This document shows, one piece after another, positions 11,956 through 21,640 of a DNA stretch of 64,000 nt (positions are counted from its first letter, which is position 1; the number at the start of each line of letters is the position of its first letter). Position numbers and translations under genes: made by a program. This stretch comes from Roridomyces roridus. Its lineage: Eukaryota; Basidiomycota; Agaricomycetes; Agaricales; Mycenaceae. The notes under the pieces were generated by a model. That model did not search any database, had not been told where the DNA came from, and saw nothing but the letters and a program-made list of their open reading frames with translations. The DNA lies in contig JARKIF010000027.1 of the NCBI GenBank assembly GCA_029378245.1, positions 372,001 through 436,000 on the forward strand. The letters are read 5' to 3'.

Positions 11956-12395
11956 TCGTTTACTTATGAGCAAAATTATCTGGTCGAGGTCAAGTGACTC
12001 AAGGAGGTCGGGAGTTGGCGTCAATGATGCATTGATCTCCGACATCACTTGTTTCTGACCATCATTGTCAACAGCTTTCACTTATCCCGAGCCGCGCGCT
12101 TGTTCAATGACTCGTTTGGCGCTCACTGCGGCAACACTGCGGACACACTCAATCTTCAGTAACCCTTCCGAGTCACGACGCTGTGCAGGCCTCAGGAGTA
12201 CTGTCAGCCCGCGCGCTCAATATAGAGCTCACTACGGTCTTGAAGGCGTTTCAATTTGAGCTGCGCCCCAGTCGCCATTGTCCGCCTTGACCTGGCCAAT
12301 CCCGCAGCTCGCAGTCGAGGGCCCTGGTATAAGAGATAGCACGGCGTCATCTAGAACATTGACTTCCCAACTGCACCTCTACGCCTCATCAAACT
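11956..12395. other. Intergenic region upstream of actin
   Basis: No exon is apparent. A possible TATA-like CAATATAGAGC lies near 12217 and GGTATAAGAGATAG near 12325, about 65 bp before the actin ATG, where a core promoter is expected. The assignment as promoter rests on position only. Confidence 0.4.
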
Positions 12396-13873
12396 ATGGA
12401 TGACGACGTGGCTGCCCTTGTCCGTGATTTCTCTATTGTCCATTCCTGTTCACCAACAACATCTTCTAGGTAATCGACAATGGCTCGGGGATGTGTAAAG
12501 CTGGATGTAGGCCGTTCACTTTCTTGGATATCGTCCTGGACTGACTTTTTTTCACAGTCGCAGGAGAAGATGCACCGCGCGGTATCTTTCCGTGGGTCTG
12601 GAATCTCTTTTAAAGGTCGCAGATTGTTGATGAATTCTTGTAGGTCGGTTGTCGGACGGACTCGATATACAAGTGTCATGATCGGTTCTGGGCACAAAGA
12701 CTGCTATGTTGGGTGAGTGATCTATATGCTCTGCTTGACCGTCAAATTGACTGGATTCAGAGACGAAGCACAAGCCAAGCGTGGCATCCTCACTCTGAAA
12801 TACCCCATTGACCACGGCATCGTCACAAACTGGGACGACATGGAGAAAATCTGGCACCACACATTCTACAACGAGCTGCGCGTCGCACCCGAGGAACACC
12901 CTATCCTACTCACCGAAGCTCCACTGAACCCCAAATTGAATCGCGAGAAAATGACCCAGGTCATGTTCGAGACCTTCAACGCTCCTGCGTTCTACGTCCA
13001 AATCCAAGCTGTACTCTCGCTTTACGCCTCGGGTCGGACGACAGGTATCGTGATGGACTCTGGCGATGGCGTGTCGCACGTCGTACCGATCTACGAGGGC
13101 TTCGCTCTCCCGCATGCCATTTCCCGGCTGGACATCGCCGGACGGGATCTGACTACCCACCTCGCCAAGAATCTCGGGGAACGAGGGTACCCGTTCCAGT
13201 CGAGTACGATGCGCGAGCTTGTCCGGGAAATCAAGGAGCGGTTGTGTTATGTTGCGCTGGACTTTGACGAAGAGCTCCGGACGGCGGCTCAGTCTTCGGC
13301 GATCGAGAAGGATTATGAGCTGCCTGATGGGCAAACTATCACTGTTGGGAACGAACGGTAGGTCCTAATATTTCGCGATTAGTTTTCACTCACCCAACGC
13401 TTAGTTTCCGAGCCCCAGAGGCCTTGTTCAAGCCGTCCATGATCGGCAGCGAATCAGCAGGTATACATGAAGCGACGTGAGTTCCTTTGAACTTTATCCC
13501 CTCCCCGTAGCCAATCGTCTACCTAGATTCAACTCAATCCTCAAATGCGATCTCGACGTCCGGCGGGACCTCTTCAGCAACGTCGTCCTCTCTGGCGGAA
13601 GCACGATGTTCCCCGGTATCGCCGACCGTCTACAGAAAGAGTTGACGGCGCTCGCGCCGCCGAGTATGAAGGTCAAGATCTACGCCCCTCCGGAGAGGAA
13701 ATACTCCGTTTGGATTGGCGGGTCGATCCTGGCATCTCTCAGTACGTTCCAGAATCTGTGGATTTCTAAGCAGGAGTACGACGAGTCTGGGCCTGGAATT
13801 GTGCATCGCAGTGAGTCGGAGCTTTTTTGTGGGTTTTCGTGGCTCATTGACGTTTTCGTTAGAGTGTTTCTGA
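12396..13873 (+). CDS. Actin, divergent paralogue (375 aa)
   Basis: Eight exons (12396-12419, 12470-12506, 12558-12591, 12644-12712, 12761-13357, 13405-13476, 13527-13810, 13863-13873) give exactly 375 residues, the canonical actin length, starting MDDDVAAL and ending GIVHRKCF. The nucleotide-binding loops are present ([18 protein letters not shown]). Actin polymerises into filaments of the cytoskeleton. This copy differs from the usual fungal actin at normally invariant places: the DNase-I-binding loop, residues 40-51, reads [12 protein letters not shown] instead of the usual HQGVMVGMGQKD. Subdomain 4 has LTTHLAKNL and FQSSTMREL in place of the usual LTDYLIKNL and F-TTAEREI types. It is probably a second, specialised actin rather than the main one, but that is inference; no second actin is in the window. 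Confidence 0.95.
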
Positions 13874-14245
13874 GAGGTTCTTCCGACGGGCATCTATCGT
13901 ATATCAGAGTAATTCAAGTATATAACGGTATAATATTCAATGGACTGCCTTCGCGAATCGTATGTATCAAGACCTCTTTCTTTCGCACCATCACCAAGCC
14001 TGCAGAGCGAGGCAGTGCGAGCGCTACACGCTGGTCCGTCTTCTATTCACTTCCGAGCAGCTGTTGTCAGTACACGCAACTGGCCTATACTACTATTTCA
14101 CGACACTTTTTGCGCAGGGTATCGAATCATCGATGCTGGTTCAGCGTCATTCAAAGCTGGATGTGAGCCAGTGCATGTAAAAATCTTCATTGTGAACTGG
14201 GGTGATTTCCGTGCGTTCCATGGCTCTTCATGTCCTCATACTACT
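13874..14245. other. Intergenic, nothing recognised
   Basis: This is the 3' flank between the actin stop and the convergent stop of the FAD monooxygenase relic. Short openings exist on the plus strand but show no splice-consistent continuation or family motif. Confidence 0.5.
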
Positions 14246-15420
14246 CTAGAGTGTTTCTAGCCCCATTTCACCACCAAAGTGTATTCTCAAGTACTCTTGC
14301 GCGACTTGAATCGCCTCGTGTTTCAACACACGAGCCCGCGTCTCCGGATTCTGCGCTGACGAGGGTATGAAAAGGTCAATATAATGATACACCAAAGTAC
14401 TCACAATGTGGTTCAAATACATCGTCACCGTTGTTCGCAAGAGCCCAATCCAGAGATTGTTTGTTGACAAACTCCGCTCGTTCTTTCCTCAGCGTCTCGT
14501 GCGCTGCTATGCGGGCGGGGATCTCGTCTTGCGTGGTTCCGAGTGGGAGAAGCACGCCCAATACGCCGGCGTCTTCTATCGCCATTGATGCGCCTAGCCA
14601 GCCAAATCAGAACCGAGTTAGGGATAAAAACGCTTGTACATGCCTTGTCCCATGAAGGGCACGGTGGCATGTGCGGAATCACCGAGGAGCACCGCGCGAC
14701 CTCGAACCCAGGTCGGTAGTGCGGGTACCGTACGAAGCTTCCATTTCAAGATGGGTGAGACGATGGGCAGATCCAGGAGGCGAAGGAATTTGGGGTGGGC
14801 GTCGTGGAATTTGTCAAGCACATCCTGCCGAGTGGCATTCGGGGACCAGTCTACCCAACCCAATATCAGTTGAATGTGTAAACTCGGCTACAAGGCCGCA
14901 GGATACTTGGATCAAATCAACTCACCTGGCTTGCCCTGGTCCTCGTCTGTGAAATAACCGACAAAGTTGATGAGTCTTCGATTCCGCACCGGGTACGTGA
15001 CCATACTCCGCAACGACTTGAAGCCAGTCCAAACGACGGTTTTGTTGACATGCGGATGGTCTGTGTACCACCTGATCTCGTCGTTCACGCTTGAGGCATC
15101 AAGGAGGAGGCGGAAACAGGATATTCCACATGGAAGAGGCTGCAAGGCCTTCCCCAGGATGGTGTTTCGTATCGTGGACTTGCAAGTAACTCAGCCTCGA
15201 GACTAACAAAAAAGGAGGATACCGTCAGCGCCAACCACGAGATCCGCCTCAATGGTCTCGCCGTTGGCCAAAGTGATACTTCCAGACTCTGGATCACAAG
15301 CCACGACTTTGCTGCCCAAGTGGAGTTGGGCGGGCATGCCTTGACCTTCTTCAGCAGTCGCTAAGCGCTCGAGTTCGTTGCGAAAATCGCTGCGATGGCA
15401 AGTGATAGTCTAGGTTCCGA
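14246..15420 (-). pseudogene. FAD-dependent monooxygenase (salicylate-hydroxylase type), 5'-truncated
   Basis: The minus strand encodes the middle and C-terminal parts of a PHBH-fold FAD monooxygenase: the LANGETIEADLVVGADG motif, a substrate-domain segment, then RGRAVLLGDSAHATVPFMGQG and the helix SMAIEDAGVLG, ending near 14246. The GDSAHA and GQG-EDA motifs bind the FAD ribityl and pyrophosphate. The N-terminal beta-alpha-beta with GxGxxG, needed to bind the ADP part of FAD, is absent. Homology starts at about 15410 (HRSDFRNELERLA), and upstream sequence is unrelated. The interval after VVGADG has only a 33-nt GT...AG stretch keeping frame, shorter than normal here. One internal intron is of GC-AG type (at the GQG codon). 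Most likely a non-functional remnant. Confidence 0.75.
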
Positions 15421-16403
15421 GTCTTAAAAATTTATTTTTAAGCTCGGTCTTATCGGCCCGTTTCCCGCCAAAGTAGGGGTCCAAATTTTGATCGATGACG
15501 TCTTTGAGCCTGAGTCATTTCCTCTTACTACACCCCGGGCTCCGCCGGCCAACGTCAATGGCAACGAGTTGCGATCTCCACCGAAGATGCTTGACAGCTC
15601 GGAGCGGATCCCCGTTCCGTTGACAGCTCGGCAAGGCTTGCTTTGCACCGACCACTGCTCGACACCCATTTTTTTCACTGGCCCCAACACTAGCCCACTC
15701 TGAATGTGTCTTATCAGCCAGTTTCCTCAACGTATAGCTATATAGATGAATTTCCTGGCATTGTCTTGACATCGGAGATGATCGGACATCCACTGTGTGC
15801 CGTGCGGGCACGGTGCGGCATGCGCTGGCCTCGCGCATCTCTCTCAATGCCTTGGTCTAAGGGTCTTTGGCTGACTTATAAGGCTCCGAGTCCTTGGACG
15901 ATGATGGACACCCCTCATCTCTTTGCGCGTACGATTGAATTGACAAATTCGTGCATTTCTCGTGTCAATACAATTTTGAGTTCACACATCGTCCTGACTC
16001 CTCAACATCGCCATATCGCCCACGTCGCCTCGTAAGTTGTCGTGCCTCGTCCACCGTCGCGCGAAGCAGCCTACATGGTTGCACTGGGAATTCTAAAGCA
16101 ATCGTCAAGGCCGCTAGACTCAAACTAGACTCGGACTGCCATGCACTAGCAATGGCCCTTAAAGGCAGGTAATGTTGGTAACGCTCCCAGGAGGCGTGAT
16201 CGAGACTTACCCGGAAATCATTTCCCTCTGCACCGCCAGCGCCCCACGAATACAATGTCCCCAATCCAGTATGAGCATCAAACCTGACTAACCGAAGTGG
16301 TGTTAGACTTGACCGTACCGGGGCTCGGACGGCGGAAGGCTATAAGACGTGGCTATAAAGCAGGCAGCCCAGGCTTCACCGTTTCGATCCCCACTTCATC
16401 CTC
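15421..16403. other. Unassigned sequence upstream of the truncated monooxygenase
   Basis: These bases replace the expected N-terminal exons of the monooxygenase. No FAD-binding motif is found on the minus strand. The left edge (15421-15445) is A/T-rich with a small hairpin (AAAAATTTATTTTT). No transposon ends were identified. Confidence 0.4.
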
Positions 16404-18276
16404 ATGATGCCTCCGGCTCCAGACCCAGGACTCTCCGTATTCCAGGACATCAACGAAGTGCATCCCGGCCAAACGATCCGTTGCCACATCGATTTTTTGC
16501 ATTCTATTTCATCCACTCCGGTGCTCGCCCTCGTCGTTGAGGTCCAGAATGACGAGGGGCTTCTCACCGTCGCGCCTATCATTGTAGAAGGGAAACCTCC
16601 TCATCCGAATGTCAGTAATTCGCTGACTCACCTGCTCCAACAATACTGACTCCTCTCAATTTGAACATAGCTGAATGACCCTGCGTGGCAAAGGATGCGA
16701 TCTCTCACCCTGGGCCTGCTGGCCTTTTCGAGTGGGGCGAATTCCACCGATCAAGACTACATCTGGCTAGGCTTGCCGGTTCGAGTTCCTTTCCAAGCGT
16801 GCAGCGAGAGCATGATGTTTAGGAGCAATGAAACTGACGAAGAAATGGACGAGAACAGGCTTGTATACAGGATTCGAAGGATGGCGTTTCAGTCGGGTGA
16901 GTTTGATAGCTTCCAAGTGACTGAATCCAATGTTCTCCGGACAATTTTTGAAGGGTTGGACACTACTCGAGGTGTGTGCCTTTTCCACCAACTTGCCACA
17001 GCTCAAGTAATATCGCATACACGCAGCCAGCAAAAAACGCCTGCCCGCATCGTCTTCGAACTCCGTTGATACGCAAGGGGTAGAATCAGAGCCTGTACAT
17101 CGTCCGCCTAGGAAAGACCGTCTTATGCACACCGCGCCTGTTCAGACGCAGGCTACCGCGTCGAACAATATCAACTGCTCCGACCCCAGCAGATGCGAAC
17201 ACATCGTGCGTTTTATTCGTTTCCACAGATCCTGATCCTCGCTCCACGTTTCCCCAGAATGCCCAGAACCAACGCCGTCACGGCGAACGCCAGCCAAGGC
17301 CAAAATTACGGGTGAGGCCCGGGAGGCTGCCACATCTAAAAAATGGTTCCAGGATTCGGCTTTCTTGAACTCGTATCTTTCAGAGGGTGTTAGTGACCTG
17401 TGCCATTAGCGGTGCCTTCATCTTGACGTTTCCTTCCCAGACTTCGCAGCAGCCTCCTGCCGCAGGCAGTCGTATCGACTCGCATTCTGTATGTTGTGGA
17501 CGATATCTTCCCTGTGAATTTGTTGAACGAAACTTTTGCAGCCAGAACCCATGGCCATAGACGTATCCGGTCAGACCTTCATCCTGCGGTGGCCAGGTCT
17601 TTCGGCGGCAGATGTATGTATGTTTGACCTATCTGACGCGCCAAGAAACTCCAACGATGAGAAGAGGGAGCTTTATGGACTTCCACGGCGGGGAATCAGT
17701 ATTTCCGATCTCATCCATCCGCAAAATTCCCAGGTATGTACTTGTTGCTCTTCCTTGACGAACGTTCTTTTGACGGGAGAATAAGGCTAAGGAAATCTCG
17801 CCGGAGAATGGACAGATGCCGCTGGTTCATCCAATATCTCAAATCCCTCATCGTGTCAGTAGATTTGAATCTTGATTGAACCGTCAAACCGTCAACTCAT
17901 ATCAATTCGACAGAAGAAACCTCCTTCAGAAGCGGACCCGGTGCATCTGCAAAGGCAAAGGCCGAACTCGGTTGGACCTCACCGACAACGAAGAATTGAC
18001 CAGCACAGACCTTATACTCGGGCGACTCCCCCAGAATATCCTGTCAGTCCAGGCTCTAGTTTTTACATTTCAAGACACTCACCAAACCAAATTGCAGCCT
18101 ATGCGGCCAACGTATCAACCGGCACCGCAGAAGTCTCCGGATTTTTCGGTCGCTCGAGGTCCGCCTGCAGCCTTCCTGTAGGATGGCTATTTAAATCGCC
18201 AACTTGTCGCCAACAAGAATCTGCAGGGACACACAGCCCGGAGCCGTTTCTACCCTGCAAATATCCTGAGCTTTAG
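16404..18276 (+). CDS. Orphan family I member (copy A)
   Basis: Exon 1 (16404-16610, 69 codons) holds the family exon-1 module: DINEVHPGQTIRC, then VVEVQNDEGLLTVAPI. Exon 2 (16671-16896) holds the second module: NDPAWQRM, IWLGLPVRVPFQ, ETDEEMDE and a tyrosine/arginine block YRIRRMAFQSG. The downstream exons are less certain. Short Gln/Pro-rich pieces (QNAQNQRRHGERQPRP; SQQPPAAGS) and a final open stretch ending in YPEL at 18276 resemble the low-complexity tail and the YPEL end of copy B, so I extend the gene there, but a stop at 17069 in one splice reading means the protein may be only about 165 residues. No signal peptide or membrane segment is seen. Function unknown; see the family finding. 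Confidence 0.55.
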
Positions 18277-18412
18277 CCGAGCCTTGTTGCAAATCGTTTA
18301 TTGCTTCTGAGATCAAGTGGGTTGCAAAGTTGCCTTGGAACAGGCAAAACCCTCAAGGAATAAAAAGAGTGCTTACGGCAAATGTCGAAGAGGTGAGGGC
18401 GTCAAAATAAGT

Positions 18413-18506
18413 GTCAGCGGGGTGAATCGAACACCCGTCTCCTCGGACCGATGTAGAACGCAACGATGACCACAACGAGATGCTCTAACCACTAAGCGAC
18501 GCCGAC
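18413..18506 (-). tRNA. tRNA-His (GTG) with 23-nt intron
   Basis: The minus strand folds as a tRNA. The acceptor halves GTCGGCG and CGCTGAC pair over seven positions with one G-T. The D arm is GCTTAGTGGTTAGAGC, the anticodon arm TCTCG/CGAGG closes the loop with anticodon GTG at positions 34-36, and the T arm is GGGTG-TTCGATT-CACCC. A 23-nt intron lies after base 37 (18447-18469), the universal position for nuclear tRNA introns, leaving a mature body of 71 nt plus a discriminator A. Eukaryotic tRNA-His receives an extra 5' G after transcription. The internal A and B boxes serve as the RNA polymerase III promoter. Confidence 0.95.
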
Positions 18507-18611
18507 GATGACAAGAGGATTTGGCTGTGACACCAAAGGACACTCAAGGTTTGGTTCACAATGTGCAGGGCAACGATGATGTTGAGGCAAGTACGATACA
18601 CAAAACCGACC

Positions 18612-20045
18612 TCAACAAAAGTCCACCCATTCAGGACGGTAGTAGCTAACCTCAAGCAACAGACCCGCCTCGATAAACGTTCGAACCTCTTCCAGCTCCC
18701 GAATATCCACCCTTTCGTCGCCGCTCTCATCACGTAAACAAACCGCAACCCTCGCAAGCGGCACACGAGACGCCATCCTTGACCCAACAAACGCCAACAA
18801 CATCTCGTCAGAGAAAGACGCGTCGGCTTGGAATACCTGCAAATTAGGGCATCCAACCTGGGACCCGGACTCGTAGGAGGAGGGGATGAGCACCGCCAGT
18901 GCCTCGTCGTCGAAGATCTTGGACCGCTTCTGGAACGAATGCGGGGGCGCGCCGTTGATACGGAGTTCCTCGATAGTGGGAGGCAAACCGCGCAGGAACT
19001 GGGGGAACGAGCTCGCCGTGAATAAGCCCACGTTCACATCCAGGCTCGTAACGGCGGGAGCCGCAGCGAAGATAGGTCCATAGTCGATATCGTCTTCAAC
19101 TTCCCAGCCGCCGCTGTGCACTTTGAGTCGTCGCAACTTTGGCAGCGAGAGACGGGCAAACTCGATTTGAACGGTCGATTGCAGGGTGAGTCTGGCCTGA
19201 AATTGAATGTCAAGAGATTCCAGATGTTCGCAAACGATCGTCGGGGGAACATCCGGGGGACCACGACCTCCACCAAGGACCACCTGAAAACTACGCAATT
19301 GCGCATACCGAGCCAGCACCCAGGACAATGCGTGACTGGGCATCATACCAGTCATTCGTAGATCAAACAAGTGATCCCACAGAGGCATTGGCAAGTCCCG
19401 GTACCTGTCCCCAACGCCAAAAGCACCGAAAGAGCGCAGAGACGCGCAGTGCAGGAATTTTAATGAATTCCAAGCAAATGTGTCTCCCCGGCTTTTTGCT
19501 ACGACCTCGGCCTCCCGAAGCATAGGCACATCCGCTGCCTCGAGCAGCAAAAGCTGAGCAAGCACCGAGATGGGGGCCTTGATACTGACACGCTGCCATC
19601 GAGATGCGAATAGGAGGAGGGTGTCAAGCAAAGGACTCGTGGCGGACGCCCCAGAGCCGTCAAAGAGAGGCTCGGATTCAAAGGTCAAGGACAAGGGGCA
19701 CTGCCCAGATCGACCCAACCAGGCCTTCACGGCGTCCGCCATCCTCGCGAGCTTCTCCGAATGAGATGCCGGAGGAATGTAGTCGGCCAAACCCCTAAGA
19801 TTGAGGTCCGCGATAGTGATTGGTGGAGGATGCGGCTCTGCAATACGGAGACTTGTCCAGAGACGCGGCGCTGACAAGGAGACGGTCCTCCACTCGCGGC
19901 ATATACGCCCCAAGAGGAGAGGTGCTTCGCATGCGTTCATCTCGCAATCGTTCGTCGGTGTCGGGAGGCAGGCGAGGAAGATCTCTTCGAGGACATCATC
20001 GGGCAGACCATCGGTGGGCGAGCTGGGCGAAGCGAGGGAAGACAT
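18612..20045 (-). CDS. F-box protein (477 aa)
   Basis: A single open exon of 478 codons starts with MSSLASPSSP. Residues about 13-67 form an F-box: GLPDDVLEEIFLACLP, then CREWRTVSLSAPRLWTSL. F-box proteins dock on Skp1 to bring targets to an SCF ubiquitin ligase. The remainder is a leucine-rich, irregular repeat region (LESLDIQFQ, LPKLRRLKVHS, VTSLDVNVG) typical of the target-binding part of mushroom F-box proteins. The frame is intact and no intron is needed. The start is the first ATG, and length is normal for the group. The tRNA-His lies just downstream, about 106 bp from the stop. The target is unknown. Confidence 0.85.
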   Translation of the reverse strand: MSSLASPSSPTDGLPDDVLEEIFLACLPTPTNDCEMNACEAPLLLGRICREWRTVSLSAPRLWTSLRIAEPHPPPITIADLNLRGLADYIPPASHSEKLARMADAVKAWLGRSGQCPLSLTFESEPLFDGSGASATSPLLDTLLLFASRWQRVSIKAPISVLAQLLLLEAADVPMLREAEVVAKSRGDTFAWNSLKFLHCASLRSFGAFGVGDRYRDLPMPLWDHLFDLRMTGMMPSHALSWVLARYAQLRSFQVVLGGGRGPPDVPPTIVCEHLESLDIQFQARLTLQSTVQIEFARLSLPKLRRLKVHSGGWEVEDDIDYGPIFAAAPAVTSLDVNVGLFTASSFPQFLRGLPPTIEELRINGAPPHSFQKRSKIFDDEALAVLIPSSYESGSQVGCPNLQVFQADASFSDEMLLAFVGSRMASRVPLARVAVCLRDESGDERVDIRELEEVRTFIEAGLLLEVSYYRPEWVDFC

Positions 20046-20192
20046 GAGTGGCTCCGGAGATGATGAGCGCAGAAGGAAAGGAGCACAAAGGCTGTGTTGC
20101 GGAGGCTATCAAATCGGATCACACATTGAATCTGATGGCCACTTTCCAACCGGAATCGAATCAATCGATTTATGTAGAGTAACATGGCTCAG

Positions 20193-21640
20193 CTAAAGCT
20201 CGGGATATCTGGCCGGCGCGGACTCTTGTTGCTGGTATCTCGGATTCATAGGGGCGGCAGACGGACCGCCAGCGGCCGAAGGAGGCGTCGGCGGAGCTGG
20301 TTGATGTCTCATCGGCCTCTGCTGTGGCACGAAAGAATATCCCGGCGACAGCATTGACGGAGGCACCCGCACGTAGGGTCTGGTTTGCACCATCTGAAGT
20401 CAATCAGACTACTATTCCACCGTGACGAGTCCTAGATGAAACGCACCGGCCATTCGTCTTTGCTGGCGTTGGAGGCCCGAGCAATGTCTCTCTCTGTTCA
20501 TGAGATCCTCAATAGCCAGCGTACTGAAATAATACGCACCGTCATTTTCAGGCATCCTTCCACAATCTGTCCGCAAAAAAAAGATGAGCGCATAACAAAA
20601 GGATCTCGATACGAAATTGAAACCCACACCACTGATACAGAGTTGAACCCCGGATGCGAAAAATCGAAAGTCGGACCCTGTTTCTGAACAACGCTACACA
20701 TCCTTTCCCTAAAATTTTGTGTGAGGCATACTACGAACATGAGGTGTATGCCCAAATATTTCCAGATTTTTTCGGCCGGTCATTGGGGAATATGAGAACA
20801 GTGTCGGTTTGGGCGGGGACCGAGAAGCGAAAAAGTGCGATTTCTGCCGCTTGAAAGGCACTTAGGCTCCATACCGTTACTTGATAATGTATAGGGAAGA
20901 CACATATGATGCCTCCCTGTTGTCCTGACCGCTCCAGAGCCTTGTTTTACCCGCAGAAACTCACGACAAGCGGCACAGCGCTCGGGCGGCAATTTGGGTG
21001 TAAATACCGGCAGATCTGCCCTCGTTGAGGATCTGAGGACCCATCACTAGCCATAGGGCTACATTCTGGGGGAACGCACTCATATCCGTTGATTTCAAGT
21101 CAAGTGGACCTGGAGCAGATGATACCAGAGCAAATTTCTGCCACTTGATCAACAATCTGACGGATTTGGCATGTATTCATTTTTTCTCCCAGGGTGGGCG
21201 GCCAGAGGCCCTCTTTTCAGCACACAGGATTGTAGAGGCACAGTTTGAGATTCAGTCAAAAAAAACCTGGCCAGATTCCGTGCACAGCGCGTCCAGAAAA
21301 CGCGATTTTTTCGCTTCCGGGTCCTTTTCGCATCCGGGGTTTGACTCTGTACACCCTCCGTCGAATCTCATAGGCACCGAAATTGTGCCTCATCTCCTCT
21401 TCCGTGTGGACTGTCGTAAACATCATGGTCTCCTTGCGCACTTGGAAAGGAACGCGGGCAAGTTCGCCGAGCCAGATGCAAGGTTGACTTCCGAGCTGCG
21501 AAACCTTCGAATCAAAAGCTGCAGGAATTCGAAGGTGCCTTTGGTATGTAATGACGTGTACACTGGCACGAACCTCCGCCCGCGCTGGTCCAAGTCCAAC
21601 CCAGCTGCTCGACCAGCCCTCTGCCTGCGGTCGATTCACA
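20193..21640 (-). pseudogene. Orphan family I member (copy B), probably decayed
   Basis: Near 21340-21530 the minus strand encodes the exon-2 module of family I: CIWLGELARVPFQ, ETMMF, HTEEEMRH and YEIRRRVYR, aligning with copy A (IWLG-PVRVPFQ, SMMF, YRIRR). At the 3' end, 20193-20403 encodes a Pro/Gln-rich tail (PQQRPMRHQPAPPTPPS) ending in ARYPEL. The exon-1 module expected upstream of 21540 was not found, and the interval 20410-21330 shows stops in the frames that would connect the two parts, so this copy is probably broken. Function unknown. Confidence 0.5.

Noticed and set aside
16404..16610. Considering family I exon 1 as a separate small gene
   Set aside because: The same exon 1 is followed at the same phase and short distance by the same exon 2 in copies A, C, D and E.
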